Under the pieces are notes generated by a model. It made no database searches. It was not told the origin of the DNA and was given only the letters and a program-made list of their open reading frames with translations. The translations under genes were made by a program, and so were the position numbers. Shown piece after piece: positions 30,796 to 41,000 of a DNA stretch of 64,000 nt; the first letter of the stretch is position 1; each line of letters opens with the position of its first letter. The stretch covers positions 1,922,001 to 1,986,000 of the forward strand of contig JALJCQ010000012.1 of assembly GCA_023091665.1 (NCBI GenBank). Direction: 5' to 3'. Source of the DNA: Pythium myriotylum (Eukaryota; Oomycota; Peronosporomycetes; Pythiales; Pythiaceae).

Positions 30796-31035
30796 GGGAT
30801 CCCCCGCGCTTTGGCTTTCGCGCCAGATTCGTGTGCCACTACTACTGTAGTTCTGAAAGAGGGTGAGCTAAACTAATTCCATTCACTGCTTTCAGTACTT
30901 CGTCCTCAAGTGGACGACAATTCCCTCCTAAGTACGAAGGAGGTCGTTTGTTGTTCCCGGCTAAGTGCGCGCCCATGCATCTGTCGCCGTTGTTTCGAAA
31001 ACTCCAGAGACGGTCACCCCCACCGGTCGGGCTCC

Positions 31036-32142
31036 ATGGCCACGGACGCGCTCGCCGACGCGGCAGACGAGTCGCGCGCCCAGCAGACGCCGCCGGGCTC
31101 GCCCATGGACGTCGACTTCGAGGCCGCGCGGCGCTCGCCCGCCCCCAAGGCCCGCACGCCCGTCATCACGGTCTTCGACTGGGACGACACGCTCTGCCCG
31201 AGCTCCTGGCTCTTCCGAGAAGGCCTGCTCGCCGGCCACGGGCTCGTCGACAACGAAGAGCTCGTGCCCACCGAGCCCTTCGACGCTCGCAGCGCTGCCG
31301 ACGCAGGCGGCGCTTTGCCAGAGCGACCCAGGAAGAGAACGATGGGAAGCGACGACAAGCACGCGCTCCGAGTCTTCGAGGACCATGTGCTCGAGTTGCT
31401 ACGCGCGGCGCGGCAGTTTGGACCGGTCTTCATCGTCACGGCGGCGAAGTTGCAGTGGGTGCGACAGTGCGCCGAGAACTTTCTGCCCAATGTGCTCCAG
31501 GTGTTCACCAAGTCGGACAGCCTCCATGTGATCTCTGCCCGAGAATTCTACGCCGACCAGTCTCGCCGCATGGGCACACACCAGTCCAAGATGGCAGCGG
31601 AAGGAACGCCGCTCGCGTGGAAGACCGTCGCCTTCGAGGCTGTCTGCGCCCATCTCCGCGTCGAGGAGTTCGTTCGACGCAGTCGTAACAATGCTGCGGC
31701 GTCGTCGAGGCCGATGACAGTCGACTTCGTCTCCATAGGTGATTCACTCTGCGAGCGAGATGCTTGTCGGTTTCTAGCACTCAAAGCCCCGACCATGCTC
31801 CACGGCAAGACACTCAAGTTTCTCGACCAACCCAAGTTACTCGAGCTGCTGGAGCAGGTCAAGATGACGAAAGCTCTCTACGAGCAGATCTGCCGATATG
31901 ACGGCAATCTGGATCTCCATGTCGTGCGTGCGCGAGCATCACTCCAAATCATTCAATTGGAAACCCCGAGTCCACGTGGTGGGCTCGGTAACTCAGCAGC
32001 TCCACCCGTGGATCAACAAGCTCGAGCTGAGCTCCAGCGCAGATCCAATGCGGTAGCGACCACTGCTATCACTGCCACAGCAGTTGCAGCTGCCAACTCA
32101 GCTACCATTGCCCCCGTGTCCGGGCCATTGACATCGCTGTAG
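31036..32142 (+). CDS. HAD-like hydrolase
   Basis: This single-exon gene gives 368 aa from the ATG at 31036 (MATDALADAADES); codons upstream lack an ATG. HAD motif I is 'VFDWDDTLCPSSWL' with both Asp residues. Motif II is likely 'FIVTAA', and motif III Lys is in 'LAWKTVAF'. Motif IV is 'FVSIGDSLCERDA', the acidic GDSxxERD version. So a complete phosphotransferase site is present. The C-terminal 80 residues are Ala/Thr-rich and low complexity. HAD enzymes of this layout are usually phosphatases; the substrate cannot be assigned. Confidence 0.85.
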   Translation: MATDALADAADESRAQQTPPGSPMDVDFEAARRSPAPKARTPVITVFDWDDTLCPSSWLFREGLLAGHGLVDNEELVPTEPFDARSAADAGGALPERPRKRTMGSDDKHALRVFEDHVLELLRAARQFGPVFIVTAAKLQWVRQCAENFLPNVLQVFTKSDSLHVISAREFYADQSRRMGTHQSKMAAEGTPLAWKTVAFEAVCAHLRVEEFVRRSRNNAAASSRPMTVDFVSIGDSLCERDACRFLALKAPTMLHGKTLKFLDQPKLLELLEQVKMTKALYEQICRYDGNLDLHVVRARASLQIIQLETPSPRGGLGNSAAPPVDQQARAELQRRSNAVATTAITATAVAAANSATIAPVSGPLTSL

Positions 32143-32263
32143 AGAAGGAACGACAGGTTTTGCTATAAGTATTGAGAGGGAATCTCCTTCCCCACGAGAC
32201 GAGGGTAATTTAAAAGTCAAATGTGAAGCACACGTTGAACTCCTTAGCCACTGGTGGGGTTAG

Positions 32264-34330
32264 TCACGAGAGGAAGTTCTCGTACTCGGTGAGGAACTTG
32301 AGAACAACTCCGTTGGTCCAGCCGAATCCGAACTGCGGCACGTATTCGCCACCGGCGCCCAGGCCTCCAACGATGGTGGCGTTGTACTTCTCGAACATGA
32401 GGCCTGTCTGGTTCCAGGCCGCGAAGCTTGTCTTGATCCACGTGGACACGAGCTCCTTCGCGAGCACGCGCGAATCCGGTGTGTTCACCTTCAGTAATCC
32501 CTCGATGAGAATGTCCTGAAGAGGTGGCCACGCGTTCGGAGCGTCCCACTGAGCGCCAGTCTCTTTCGTGGTGGTCTGGATGCCAGCGACCTGAAGGAGC
32601 CCCGACTTGCGGAGCGACCGAACGACCTGAGTAAGACGGTCGCGGCGCTTGTCAAACGCTCCGGCCCAAAGCGGATAGTAGTTGGCTACTGATACAACAG
32701 ACGACTTGGTCTTTGAGCTGAGAATGAAGTCTTTCCACGAGCTTGAGGCTTGGTCCCAGAATACTGCTTCGATGGCCTTCGCACGAATCAATGCGGCATT
32801 GGTGAAACGAGCCGAGGCAGTCGTGTTCCCTAGAGCCTTGTAGAATTCAGCCAAGTTGGATTCGACTCGGTACATGATGGAGTTGAGATCAACAGGGAGT
32901 ACGTCCTTGGTGGCGACCGTCTTAAGAGTCTTCTGGTCTCGGAACCAACGGCTGCTGAAGTCCCAGCCACTCTCCGCAGCAGCGATGATGTCGTTGTAGA
33001 ACTCTGTCTGACGTGAAGTATTTCCAGGGAAGTCCGCCTGTGCGATCTCAACGTCTTCGCGGTATGACTCTGGTCGTGGCTCGCCTTGTTCTCCCGTATA
33101 GCAGTTAAGCTTGAAGGTCACACCACCGACTGTGACGTCAACTCGATGGGTCGTCATCCAGTACGAATACTCCTTCTCCAAGAGTGGGACAACGGATCGG
33201 AGGTAGTCCACATCCCAGGTTTGCTTTGGGCCAGCCTGCTGCTGCTGTTGCTGTTGTTGCTGTTGCGACTGCTTCTTCGCAACGAGACGCACCATGTCGC
33301 TCAGCAGCGGCGGCTGGGAACGTGTGAGATAGTAAATGCGTCCGCCGTTGGGAACAAAACCGAACTCCGCAACATACTCGAGCAGGTTGCGAACAACGCG
33401 TCGCGCAGTCTCGCGCATGTTGCTGACGATGAGGCCTTCGACGATCCAGTACGAGTCCCAGTAGTAGCTCTCACGGAAACGGCCTCCAGGGACCACGATC
33501 ACCGTCGAGTTCGAGTCGTCACCGAGCGCAGCAAGTGGCGTCGGCTGCAAGTACGACGATCGTACCGCGCGGTCTGGCGAGCGACCAAGCTCCTTCCACA
33601 GCGAGTGGAGCGCGAGAGCCCACTTTCGGTATCCCTCACTCTTGATCCCGGCGATGAGAGGAGGAGCCGGCGACTCGGAAAAGTCCGAAGGAACCGTTTT
33701 CTGAATTTCAGAACCGGGCTCGTTAAAGTGCTTGTCCAGGAACGCGAGCAGCGTCTCGTTGACGCTCGCCGGCTGGCTCGTGAGCGAAGGCTGCACTTGC
33801 TGCTGGAACTCGGTGAGGATTTGCGTCGCCGAGCTGTTGGGCTTGATGGGCATGTCCACGAAGTACTTGCTGTCGTTGAAGAGCCGTGCGCGCTGCACGG
33901 CGTCAAGCAGGGGACCTTGGCAGTAGAGGTCTCGGAGCTCCTGCTGCTGCTTGGTGAGTACGACCGCGGACGACGCCGGCGTCGGGGGAATCGAGACCGA
34001 GATGCTCGGTTGAACAGCCGTGAGCGACGTGGTGTCGCCGCCCGCGAGCGCCGACGCGCCGCAGACAGTGGCCACGCTCGCTGCGACAAGCACAGCGGCG
34101 CGGCCCATGGCGCCCAGGCCGCTGGTCGAAGACGGAGACATGGCGTCGAGAAGCGGCGCCGACTCGGTCGCGGTGTCGGTTTCGCAGGTCGCGGCGGATT
34201 CGCGAATGGCTCGCTCGGCGCCTCGGCGCTCCGGCGTCTCTGTGTCGTTGCTCTGCATGTTCCAGTGGATTTCTTCCCTCTCGCTTCGCGGTTCTGTTTC
34301 CCTGTCACGCGATACGTTGCGTGCGTCCAT
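32264..34330 (-). CDS. Membrane-anchored trehalase, GH37
   Basis: This single-exon gene gives 688 aa from the true ATG at 34330. A cytosolic N-terminus of about 75 residues is followed by one hydrophobic segment (MGRAAVLVAASVATVCGASAL), predicting a type II membrane protein with a lumenal or outer catalytic domain. Both GH37 signatures are present: 'PGGRFRESYYWDSYW' and 'QWDAPNAWPP'. A final family block reads 'GGGEYVPQFGFGWTNGV'. Trehalase splits alpha,alpha-trehalose to two glucose. An insert before 'TWDVDYLRSVVPLLEKEY' contains a run of ten Gln, coded by mixed CAG and CAA. Several N-glycosylation sequons fit an extracytoplasmic domain. Confidence 0.95.
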   Translation of the reverse strand: MDARNVSRDRETEPRSEREEIHWNMQSNDTETPERRGAERAIRESAATCETDTATESAPLLDAMSPSSTSGLGAMGRAAVLVAASVATVCGASALAGGDTTSLTAVQPSISVSIPPTPASSAVVLTKQQQELRDLYCQGPLLDAVQRARLFNDSKYFVDMPIKPNSSATQILTEFQQQVQPSLTSQPASVNETLLAFLDKHFNEPGSEIQKTVPSDFSESPAPPLIAGIKSEGYRKWALALHSLWKELGRSPDRAVRSSYLQPTPLAALGDDSNSTVIVVPGGRFRESYYWDSYWIVEGLIVSNMRETARRVVRNLLEYVAEFGFVPNGGRIYYLTRSQPPLLSDMVRLVAKKQSQQQQQQQQQQAGPKQTWDVDYLRSVVPLLEKEYSYWMTTHRVDVTVGGVTFKLNCYTGEQGEPRPESYREDVEIAQADFPGNTSRQTEFYNDIIAAAESGWDFSSRWFRDQKTLKTVATKDVLPVDLNSIMYRVESNLAEFYKALGNTTASARFTNAALIRAKAIEAVFWDQASSSWKDFILSSKTKSSVVSVANYYPLWAGAFDKRRDRLTQVVRSLRKSGLLQVAGIQTTTKETGAQWDAPNAWPPLQDILIEGLLKVNTPDSRVLAKELVSTWIKTSFAAWNQTGLMFEKYNATIVGGLGAGGEYVPQFGFGWTNGVVLKFLTEYENFLS

Positions 34331-35065
34331 CAATCACTTGCCGCCATTTTCGCAACTCAACCTTATCACGCGTATACCTGACGTGGCGCATGTATACTCG
34401 GCTCGTGCGGCTGTCTCCACTGAACTATACACATCCGGATACGGGGCAATCCCTCCGATCTTTAGCAGACACAGAGAGCTCCTTGTTCAAGGAGTCGCGG
34501 TTGAAGATGGAGCTCACAATCCAGTGACGACTAGCACGAGTTGGAACGGCGTGATCGGCCGGAAGACATTTGTCCGATCTGCACGCCTCCGATGAGTCCT
34601 GTGGGTGACAAGTCCATTCACCTTGGACCTTAAGACATTCGCGCGATCTGTGCTGAGTGGATGGCCATCGCGAGTTGAAGCAGCGCACTCGAAGAGAGGA
34701 GACGCGCGTGGCAGTTGCGTCGATGCTGCTGACGATTCCGTGACGCGCGTCATCCGGAGATAAACGCACAGAACTGACGGAGACAAGCGAGTTATTTCCA
34801 TTGAGGCAAACGAACCGCCAACGAGCGCGCGTCTGAAATTCATCGCCTCCGTCTCCATCTCCTGAGCATGGACGAGAATAGCCCTCCGATAAGACAACTT
34901 CGGCCACCATACCGCCGCTCGCCTGGATATAGAACAGGAGCTTGCAGTGCGTGATGGAATCAGCAAGTAACGCCGATCCACTTGAACGGCGAGTGGCTAT
35001 TTCCGGTCGAGCCGGCTGCCTCGTGCTCCTTCGAGTTCTTCTTTCCTCACATTCCTCATCACAAG
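34331..35065. promoter_or_regulatory. Divergent promoter region, trehalase and class C GPCR
   Basis: This 735-bp gap between divergent starts is one of the longest here. No exact initiator was found. TCACATTCC (35046-35054), about 15 bp above the GPCR start, is a near match. No gene is supported. Confidence 0.4.
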
Positions 35066-37939
35066 ATGACTCGCCGAGGTGTTATTGCAGCCTGCCTGCT
35101 CGCTGTGCTGCTGGCGGTTCCAGCTGAATGCGCCAAGTACTCACCAAACCATTTTCTCGGCAAGTGCCTCGATGATGCATGGGTCAAAAGCGTCGAGACA
35201 ACGCTAGGGATTTCCTCGACGGAGCGAGACGACTTGCTGCGGCTTGAACAACCCCATCTCCACTCGGCTTTGCCTACTCGGCGTTTCGCTGTTAGTGATC
35301 CTCGCATCAATGGCAAGTCGATGGACAAAATCTTCTCCAAGTCGTGCACGAGCAACCCGTTTCAATTCTGGGGCGTGAACTCGAAGGTTGACCCAGTAAC
35401 AGGCGAAATTACTAGTCCAGGTGCAGCCGAAGGTTCGCTTGTCGTGGAATACAACAACTGGGCGAGCTCACAACTGGCGACCATGGTGTTTGCAATCCTC
35501 GCCCAGGAGGTGCTCGGCTACAATGTGTCGTTTTTCTTCTCATCGAAAATGGCGGAGATGGGAGCGCGAATGTCAAGCGCTAGTCAAGGTCTTTGTACTC
35601 CTGTCCACGCGAATCTGGAAGAATGGGGTCGAGACTTTTCACGGTACTCGAACGAATCGTACAAATCCGGGATACAGAGTTACGTTGGTCGATCGGGGTT
35701 GTACACAACCAAAAAGTTCGTCAACCAAGGAATTGACTCGGCGCAGTCGACACCTGTATTTGATGCCGACTTTTACCGGGACTACGCGAGAAAGGACAAT
35801 CTAATTGGTGCTCTCGACGCGGATCTTATCATGAAGAACAAAGACTACTATCCTCCTGCTCAAGTTGCATGTGCTGACGGTGTCATGGGCTGCAAGGACT
35901 CATGTTCCCGCACAGACACTTGTACAGCGCGCGAGGCCAATGGCGGCAAATGCCTTGCAGTAGCCCTCATGTACCCCACTTACGACGAAGGAAAAACTGA
36001 AGCTATTCTTGCCAACAACAAGATCCCGTCATATCACTGTTTTCTCGGGTTTAGCGGGGTGGAAAAGTACGCAGTAGACATGGAAGCCAAAGGTGTGCCT
36101 GTCATGTTCTACCACTTCGAGCCGGATCCGTTTCACTACATCAACGCAGATAAGTTCCGACGCATTTATCTTCCACGGCCACTTCCAGAACTCGCAATTC
36201 TCAACACCGCAACGTTTGGTGAGAACGGGTACGGCATGAAGACCAATAACCCCGTGTCGGTAGATTTTCCAACGTCGACTTTGAACTTGTACGCAGCGAC
36301 TGTGTTGCTAAATCACCACCCGGTCGCAACTTTGCTCTCTCGGTTGACGCTTGCAGAGATCCACATGAGCGATTTGCTAAAAAAATACGTCGATATCACA
36401 TCGAATGGTGGATCAGCTATTGAACCAGATGACCCTGTGTTTAGCTCAGCTTGCAAATGGGTGAAAGACAATTATTTGACTTGGAAGCTCTGGCTTGATC
36501 GTCTTCCCATATGCAACGTGTTTGATCACATGAACTACACCTACGATCATTGCACCGACGGGCAACCGCACGAAATCAAGTGGAAATGGATTGAGCCTCA
36601 CCCTCTCGATTCAACCAAGCCGTACGTTTGTGACGGTGGATACACCGAGCTACCACCTGACATGAAGACCAGTAAGACGTGTGAGTGGCTTAAGGCAAAT
36701 TTCTTCATGTGGGTTGGATGGATCTTCGCAAAGCCAGCTTGTGATGCTCAATTCTACACATTTCGAGTGTCAGCTTGTGACTCAAAATCCAAGCGCACAG
36801 CCGAGTACTATTGGCTTTTACCAGATCCAGCCGACAAAAGCAGGTCCCTTGAGTGCGACGGTGGTGTAGGACTTCCGGACAAGGTTGAAATCGCGTGTGA
36901 GTTCGCTCCTCATAGTTCGCCTCTATTTACGACCATAGCCACCATCGCCGTTTCGCTTGTGGTGATTCTGATCGGTATGATTGGCTTTGTTGTCAAGTAC
37001 CGCAACGAATCTATTATCAAGCGCTCCCAGTACGAGTTCCTAGTTGTTATGACCATTGGAGGAATCATCATTTGCGGCGCCGCCATCGTCTACGGTGGGG
37101 AGCCGACCAACTTTTTGTGCGCCGCACGACCCGTCATGATATCTTTGGGCTTCACGCTGATTTTCGGCTCTCTCGTCATAAAATCAATGCGCGTCTACCG
37201 TGTCTTCATGTCCGGAGCCATGAAGCGTGTTGTGCTGTCGACGAAGACCATGTTTAAGATTCTCGGACTCTTCACGCTTGTTGACTCAGTTATCTTGCTT
37301 GCGTGGTTTGTGTTCGACTTTCCGGCTCCATACTGGAAGGAAACCACTGTTGGTGTCCTGGGTGGCGCGACAGTCAAGCATCACGTGTGTATGTCCTCCA
37401 GCTTTATATTCACCGCGCTCCTTATCTTCTGGAAGGCAATTGTGCTACTAATGGGGCTTTATTTGTCATTCCTCATTCGCAACGTATCGACGGACTTCCA
37501 AGAGTCGATTTGGATTTTCGCGTCGGCATTGGTCGTACTTTTTGGAAGCGTCATTATCTTGCCAATGGCATATCTTGTGGAACTACCCGCAGATGTGTTT
37601 TACGCATTCTTAGGCTTCATGCTGTTGGCATGCACGGCGATGGTCATGCTCATGATGCTCGTGCCCAAGGTACGACGACTTCACGAAACGTCGAATGATA
37701 CAACGACGAGAGAAACGACAAAAACCCACGGTGACCGAAGCAGTCATGGCACGAGTGATGAAAGCACACCGCCGAGCAAAGTGAACAAAGTGCGCCTAGG
37801 CGTGAAAGCGCAGGTGCAAATTACGCCTGTGGAAGAGTTTCGCCCCAAGTCCGTGCGCTCGGACGGATCCAAGAAAAAAGTAAAAAAGAACAAAAAGAAG
37901 GGTGGCGCCGACCAGGGTTCCTCGTCTTCATCAGACTAG
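35066..37939 (+). CDS. Class C GPCR with solute-binding-like ectodomain
   Basis: This single-exon gene gives 957 aa. The start at 35066 opens a signal peptide (MTRRGVIAACLLAVLLAVPA). The ectodomain (about 25-600) contains a periplasmic-binding-protein-like region, with 'VVEYNNWASSQLATMVFAIL' and 'AQEVLGYNVSFFFSS' resembling the start of OpuAC/ProX glycine-betaine binding proteins. Two Cys-containing modules with 'WLKANFFMWVGW'-like wording follow. Seven membrane helices begin at 'FTTIATIAVSLVVILIGMIG', with 7tm_3 hallmarks 'RSQYEFLVVMTIGGII' and 'FGSLVIKSMRVYRVF', closest in style to GABA-B receptors. The tail is Thr-rich, then Lys-rich. It is probably a plasma-membrane nutrient or small-molecule receptor; the ligand is unknown. 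Confidence 0.86.
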   Translation: MTRRGVIAACLLAVLLAVPAECAKYSPNHFLGKCLDDAWVKSVETTLGISSTERDDLLRLEQPHLHSALPTRRFAVSDPRINGKSMDKIFSKSCTSNPFQFWGVNSKVDPVTGEITSPGAAEGSLVVEYNNWASSQLATMVFAILAQEVLGYNVSFFFSSKMAEMGARMSSASQGLCTPVHANLEEWGRDFSRYSNESYKSGIQSYVGRSGLYTTKKFVNQGIDSAQSTPVFDADFYRDYARKDNLIGALDADLIMKNKDYYPPAQVACADGVMGCKDSCSRTDTCTAREANGGKCLAVALMYPTYDEGKTEAILANNKIPSYHCFLGFSGVEKYAVDMEAKGVPVMFYHFEPDPFHYINADKFRRIYLPRPLPELAILNTATFGENGYGMKTNNPVSVDFPTSTLNLYAATVLLNHHPVATLLSRLTLAEIHMSDLLKKYVDITSNGGSAIEPDDPVFSSACKWVKDNYLTWKLWLDRLPICNVFDHMNYTYDHCTDGQPHEIKWKWIEPHPLDSTKPYVCDGGYTELPPDMKTSKTCEWLKANFFMWVGWIFAKPACDAQFYTFRVSACDSKSKRTAEYYWLLPDPADKSRSLECDGGVGLPDKVEIACEFAPHSSPLFTTIATIAVSLVVILIGMIGFVVKYRNESIIKRSQYEFLVVMTIGGIIICGAAIVYGGEPTNFLCAARPVMISLGFTLIFGSLVIKSMRVYRVFMSGAMKRVVLSTKTMFKILGLFTLVDSVILLAWFVFDFPAPYWKETTVGVLGGATVKHHVCMSSSFIFTALLIFWKAIVLLMGLYLSFLIRNVSTDFQESIWIFASALVVLFGSVIILPMAYLVELPADVFYAFLGFMLLACTAMVMLMMLVPKVRRLHETSNDTTTRETTKTHGDRSSHGTSDESTPPSKVNKVRLGVKAQVQITPVEEFRPKSVRSDGSKKKVKKNKKKGGADQGSSSSSD

Positions 37940-38011
37940 GCTACGATGGATGTCATTTTGGTAGATTTATTTCCATCAATTATATCACTTGCACTCGCAC
38001 AACAGAAGCAA

Positions 38012-41000
38012 TCATGGATTGATTCTTTCGCGATGGAGAAGCTCTGAATCCATCGCGCAATCTTTGTCCTGGCATTCACGAACGTGTAGCTCTACGTAAC
38101 CGAGCACGGGCGACTCTTGTGACCCTATCGTGATCGAGAATGTAAACGTATCGAGGCCGGCGAAGTCTTCGTTCGGGACGAAGCGAACAAGGCGATCGCG
38201 ATCAATCTCCATAGGCTTAAGTGCTCGGTCACCGGTGGTGTCGGGCCAGAAGTATGGATCCATGCCAAGGTCGATCAGGCACTGACGGTCACATCCCGGG
38301 CTGGGATAAATCTTCTGTCGTTCACTCGGATCGGCGAGGACCTCAATCCCGCCGTGCAGAGTGTATTCGCCTAGAAAGTTCCAGAGGACTCGCTGTCGCG
38401 TCGCCCACGGCAGTACGTCGAAACTAAGATAGTATGTGGATAGGTATCGCTCAGCTTCGACAAAGTCCAAGACGCCGTTGCGATCATGGTCTAGATGCTC
38501 TGTATCGGTTTCCGCGATTGGCACAAACAGCTTCCCGTACCTTGGAAGGGACTTGATCTTGGCTCTGATATCCACATAGTACGTTTGAGTTCTGTCTGCG
38601 AAGTTCGTCACGTACAGCACCCAGTCTGAGATTGCTCCAGCACCATGAGTAGGGCTTTGCTCTGGTGGTGACTGCTGTGTTAGCGTCTTATCCCGTATTG
38701 AGAGAGTCCACCGTCCTTCGCTCGACATTTGACCAAACCGCTCTTGAAACGAGTCTTCGGGTGACCATGTCTCGGCTCCCGGGTAGAACTCAGTGGACAC
38801 TGGCGATCCACTTGGGTATTGGGACAGAATATGGTTACGTTCCATGAAGACCTCGACTTCTGCGAGGGTGAGGTACGCGAATGGAGTTTCGGCGACGATG
38901 CGTACAAACTGCGTTGCCTTCAGTCCTACCGGAGGGTTTGCACTGACCAGTTGGGTCTGGTTGTAAGACTCGTCGACTCGGTAAGACCACGTTGAGGCAT
39001 TCACAGCCTCCGAGAAGCTCTCGAAGTTCATCAATGCTGTATCCTCAAACAGCAGGATCCAAAACGGGAACATGGATGTGTGGCCCTTACGTAGGTTGTG
39101 AGCACGTTGGTCATCGTCCCGAGAGACATACGACCATTCATCGTAGTCGTCACCGGGGAATGGCTTCGAGAACTCGACGACTCCCATTCCGTTGCAGATA
39201 TCGTTTGTGTCAACAGCGAGAGGGACAGTATCGTCTCCGAAGAGGTACGTGTCCGTGAGAAACGTGATTGACCACGTGAATGCACCGTTTGGAGAGAGAC
39301 CAGCCGATGCAGGAGATCTCGAGACAAAAAGGTGCTGTGATGAAGTCACAGTGGATGGGATCGCAGCGAGAATCTTTGCCTCAACCGACTCGCCGCTACC
39401 GATACCCGGGGTGGTGACCCTTGTATTCTCATCTCGCACCATCGCCACCGCGTTCCAGCTGATTGGCGTCGTGACCGTAACTTGTCCGTCCCACGCGGTA
39501 AACGACAGCATGAAGGACCCGAACACCTGAGTAATCCCGTCGCTCGAGTCAACTCTCAAGATCTGAACGGTTGCCGGCCGCCGTTCGGGCCGTTGAGGTA
39601 GCCAGACTCGAATAGTACCAATCTCGACGGGTTTGATCAAGCGCAGTTCCCACCACGCCACAGTTGTCGCTGATGACGCAGCGCGGGCGACATTTTGCTC
39701 TGAAATTGTTCCATGGACACGCCCATCGATCGCATTCGATGCGACGCATAAGCCGCTTGTTGAACTCTGTAGCGCAGTTGCACCACCGTCGCTCGCTAGA
39801 TTTTTCGACCAACGGAAGTCTTGGAACCCGTAGTCCCATCCGACTCCGCTTGTCGGATTGCTCGGGTAAATGTGGATTTGTTTCTCATTGATTCGTAGTT
39901 TCTTGTCTGGTAAGCCAAACGCCATGTTACCACAGCAGCTATCGAAGACCACGGCACTTTGGGCTCCATGGAATAACCGAACAGCGAGATCGGATGCGTG
40001 CGGGTGATAGAGCCCACGGAGCATGATTCTCAAGTCCTTGATGAGATGGTGTTTCGACGCAAAACGGGAGTTTTGCTCGGCATGAATCAGTTGTAGATCA
40101 GCATCAATTGTAGGAACAGCCGCATATCGCTTGATTGTCGCACCATTCAATTGAATTGACGACCGGAAATCATAGATGTACTCTAAGATGAGGTCTTCGA
40201 CGGCTGAGATCGTGTACACGAACACTGACTGCGTTAGCGTACTCTTACTCGGGTTGTATATAGCTTGTTGCATCGACCCAGGTACCACAATGGACGGCAC
40301 GCCATTAGTTGTGTCGACTACCACACCAACCGTCCAAACAACCACCAAGTCGAGCGTTTCGCCGACAGAGTACACACCCGGATACTTGTTTGTGAAGATC
40401 TGCATGATGCGAGGCACTTGGGTGTCGATTCGAATGGCCTTGCCATAGCTGAGACTTCTCTCTACTTGGTCGCTTGCCCCGATCAGTGGTGTACCCCTGA
40501 AGCACCCTATGAGATAAGGTTTACTGCCTGGCGTCACGTGATATCGGTAGGCACCATCGTCTCCAATCCGCCCGTTACACGCGTCTAGGTCAGTCGGTGC
40601 AGCTCCGTTCTCTCCAAATGGTCCATATAGCGGGAATCCGTCCAGTGCGTATCCCAGAAGGGGAGAAGGCTTGCCAGGAGTAAGCTGTCCACCTAATTCG
40701 CTCAGCAGGCAGTCAGGTGTACCATAGTATCGATAGTTGCCCCCCGCGTCAACCAGGCCGTGGCACTTGTCCAGCATCCAGTATACTTTAGACTGCGGAT
40801 CCATTATGTTGCCACCATAAACTACCGATTGGCTCGAAAAGAATGGCACGCCATTGATCATGACTCCAACAGGAGTATCGAGGGGTAGAGATGTTACCTG
40901 CGCTGCAACCACTGGCTGGCGTGGGAGTTGGAAGACGTAGTCTTGTTCTCGGACAGAAAATGGATTATATGCGTTCGGGAATGGCCCGTACTGCCCGCTC

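Noticed and set aside
33086..34381. 431-codon plus-strand ORF opposite the trehalase gene
   Set aside because: It is Arg/Leu-rich shadow sequence; the minus strand has both GH37 signatures in one unbroken frame.
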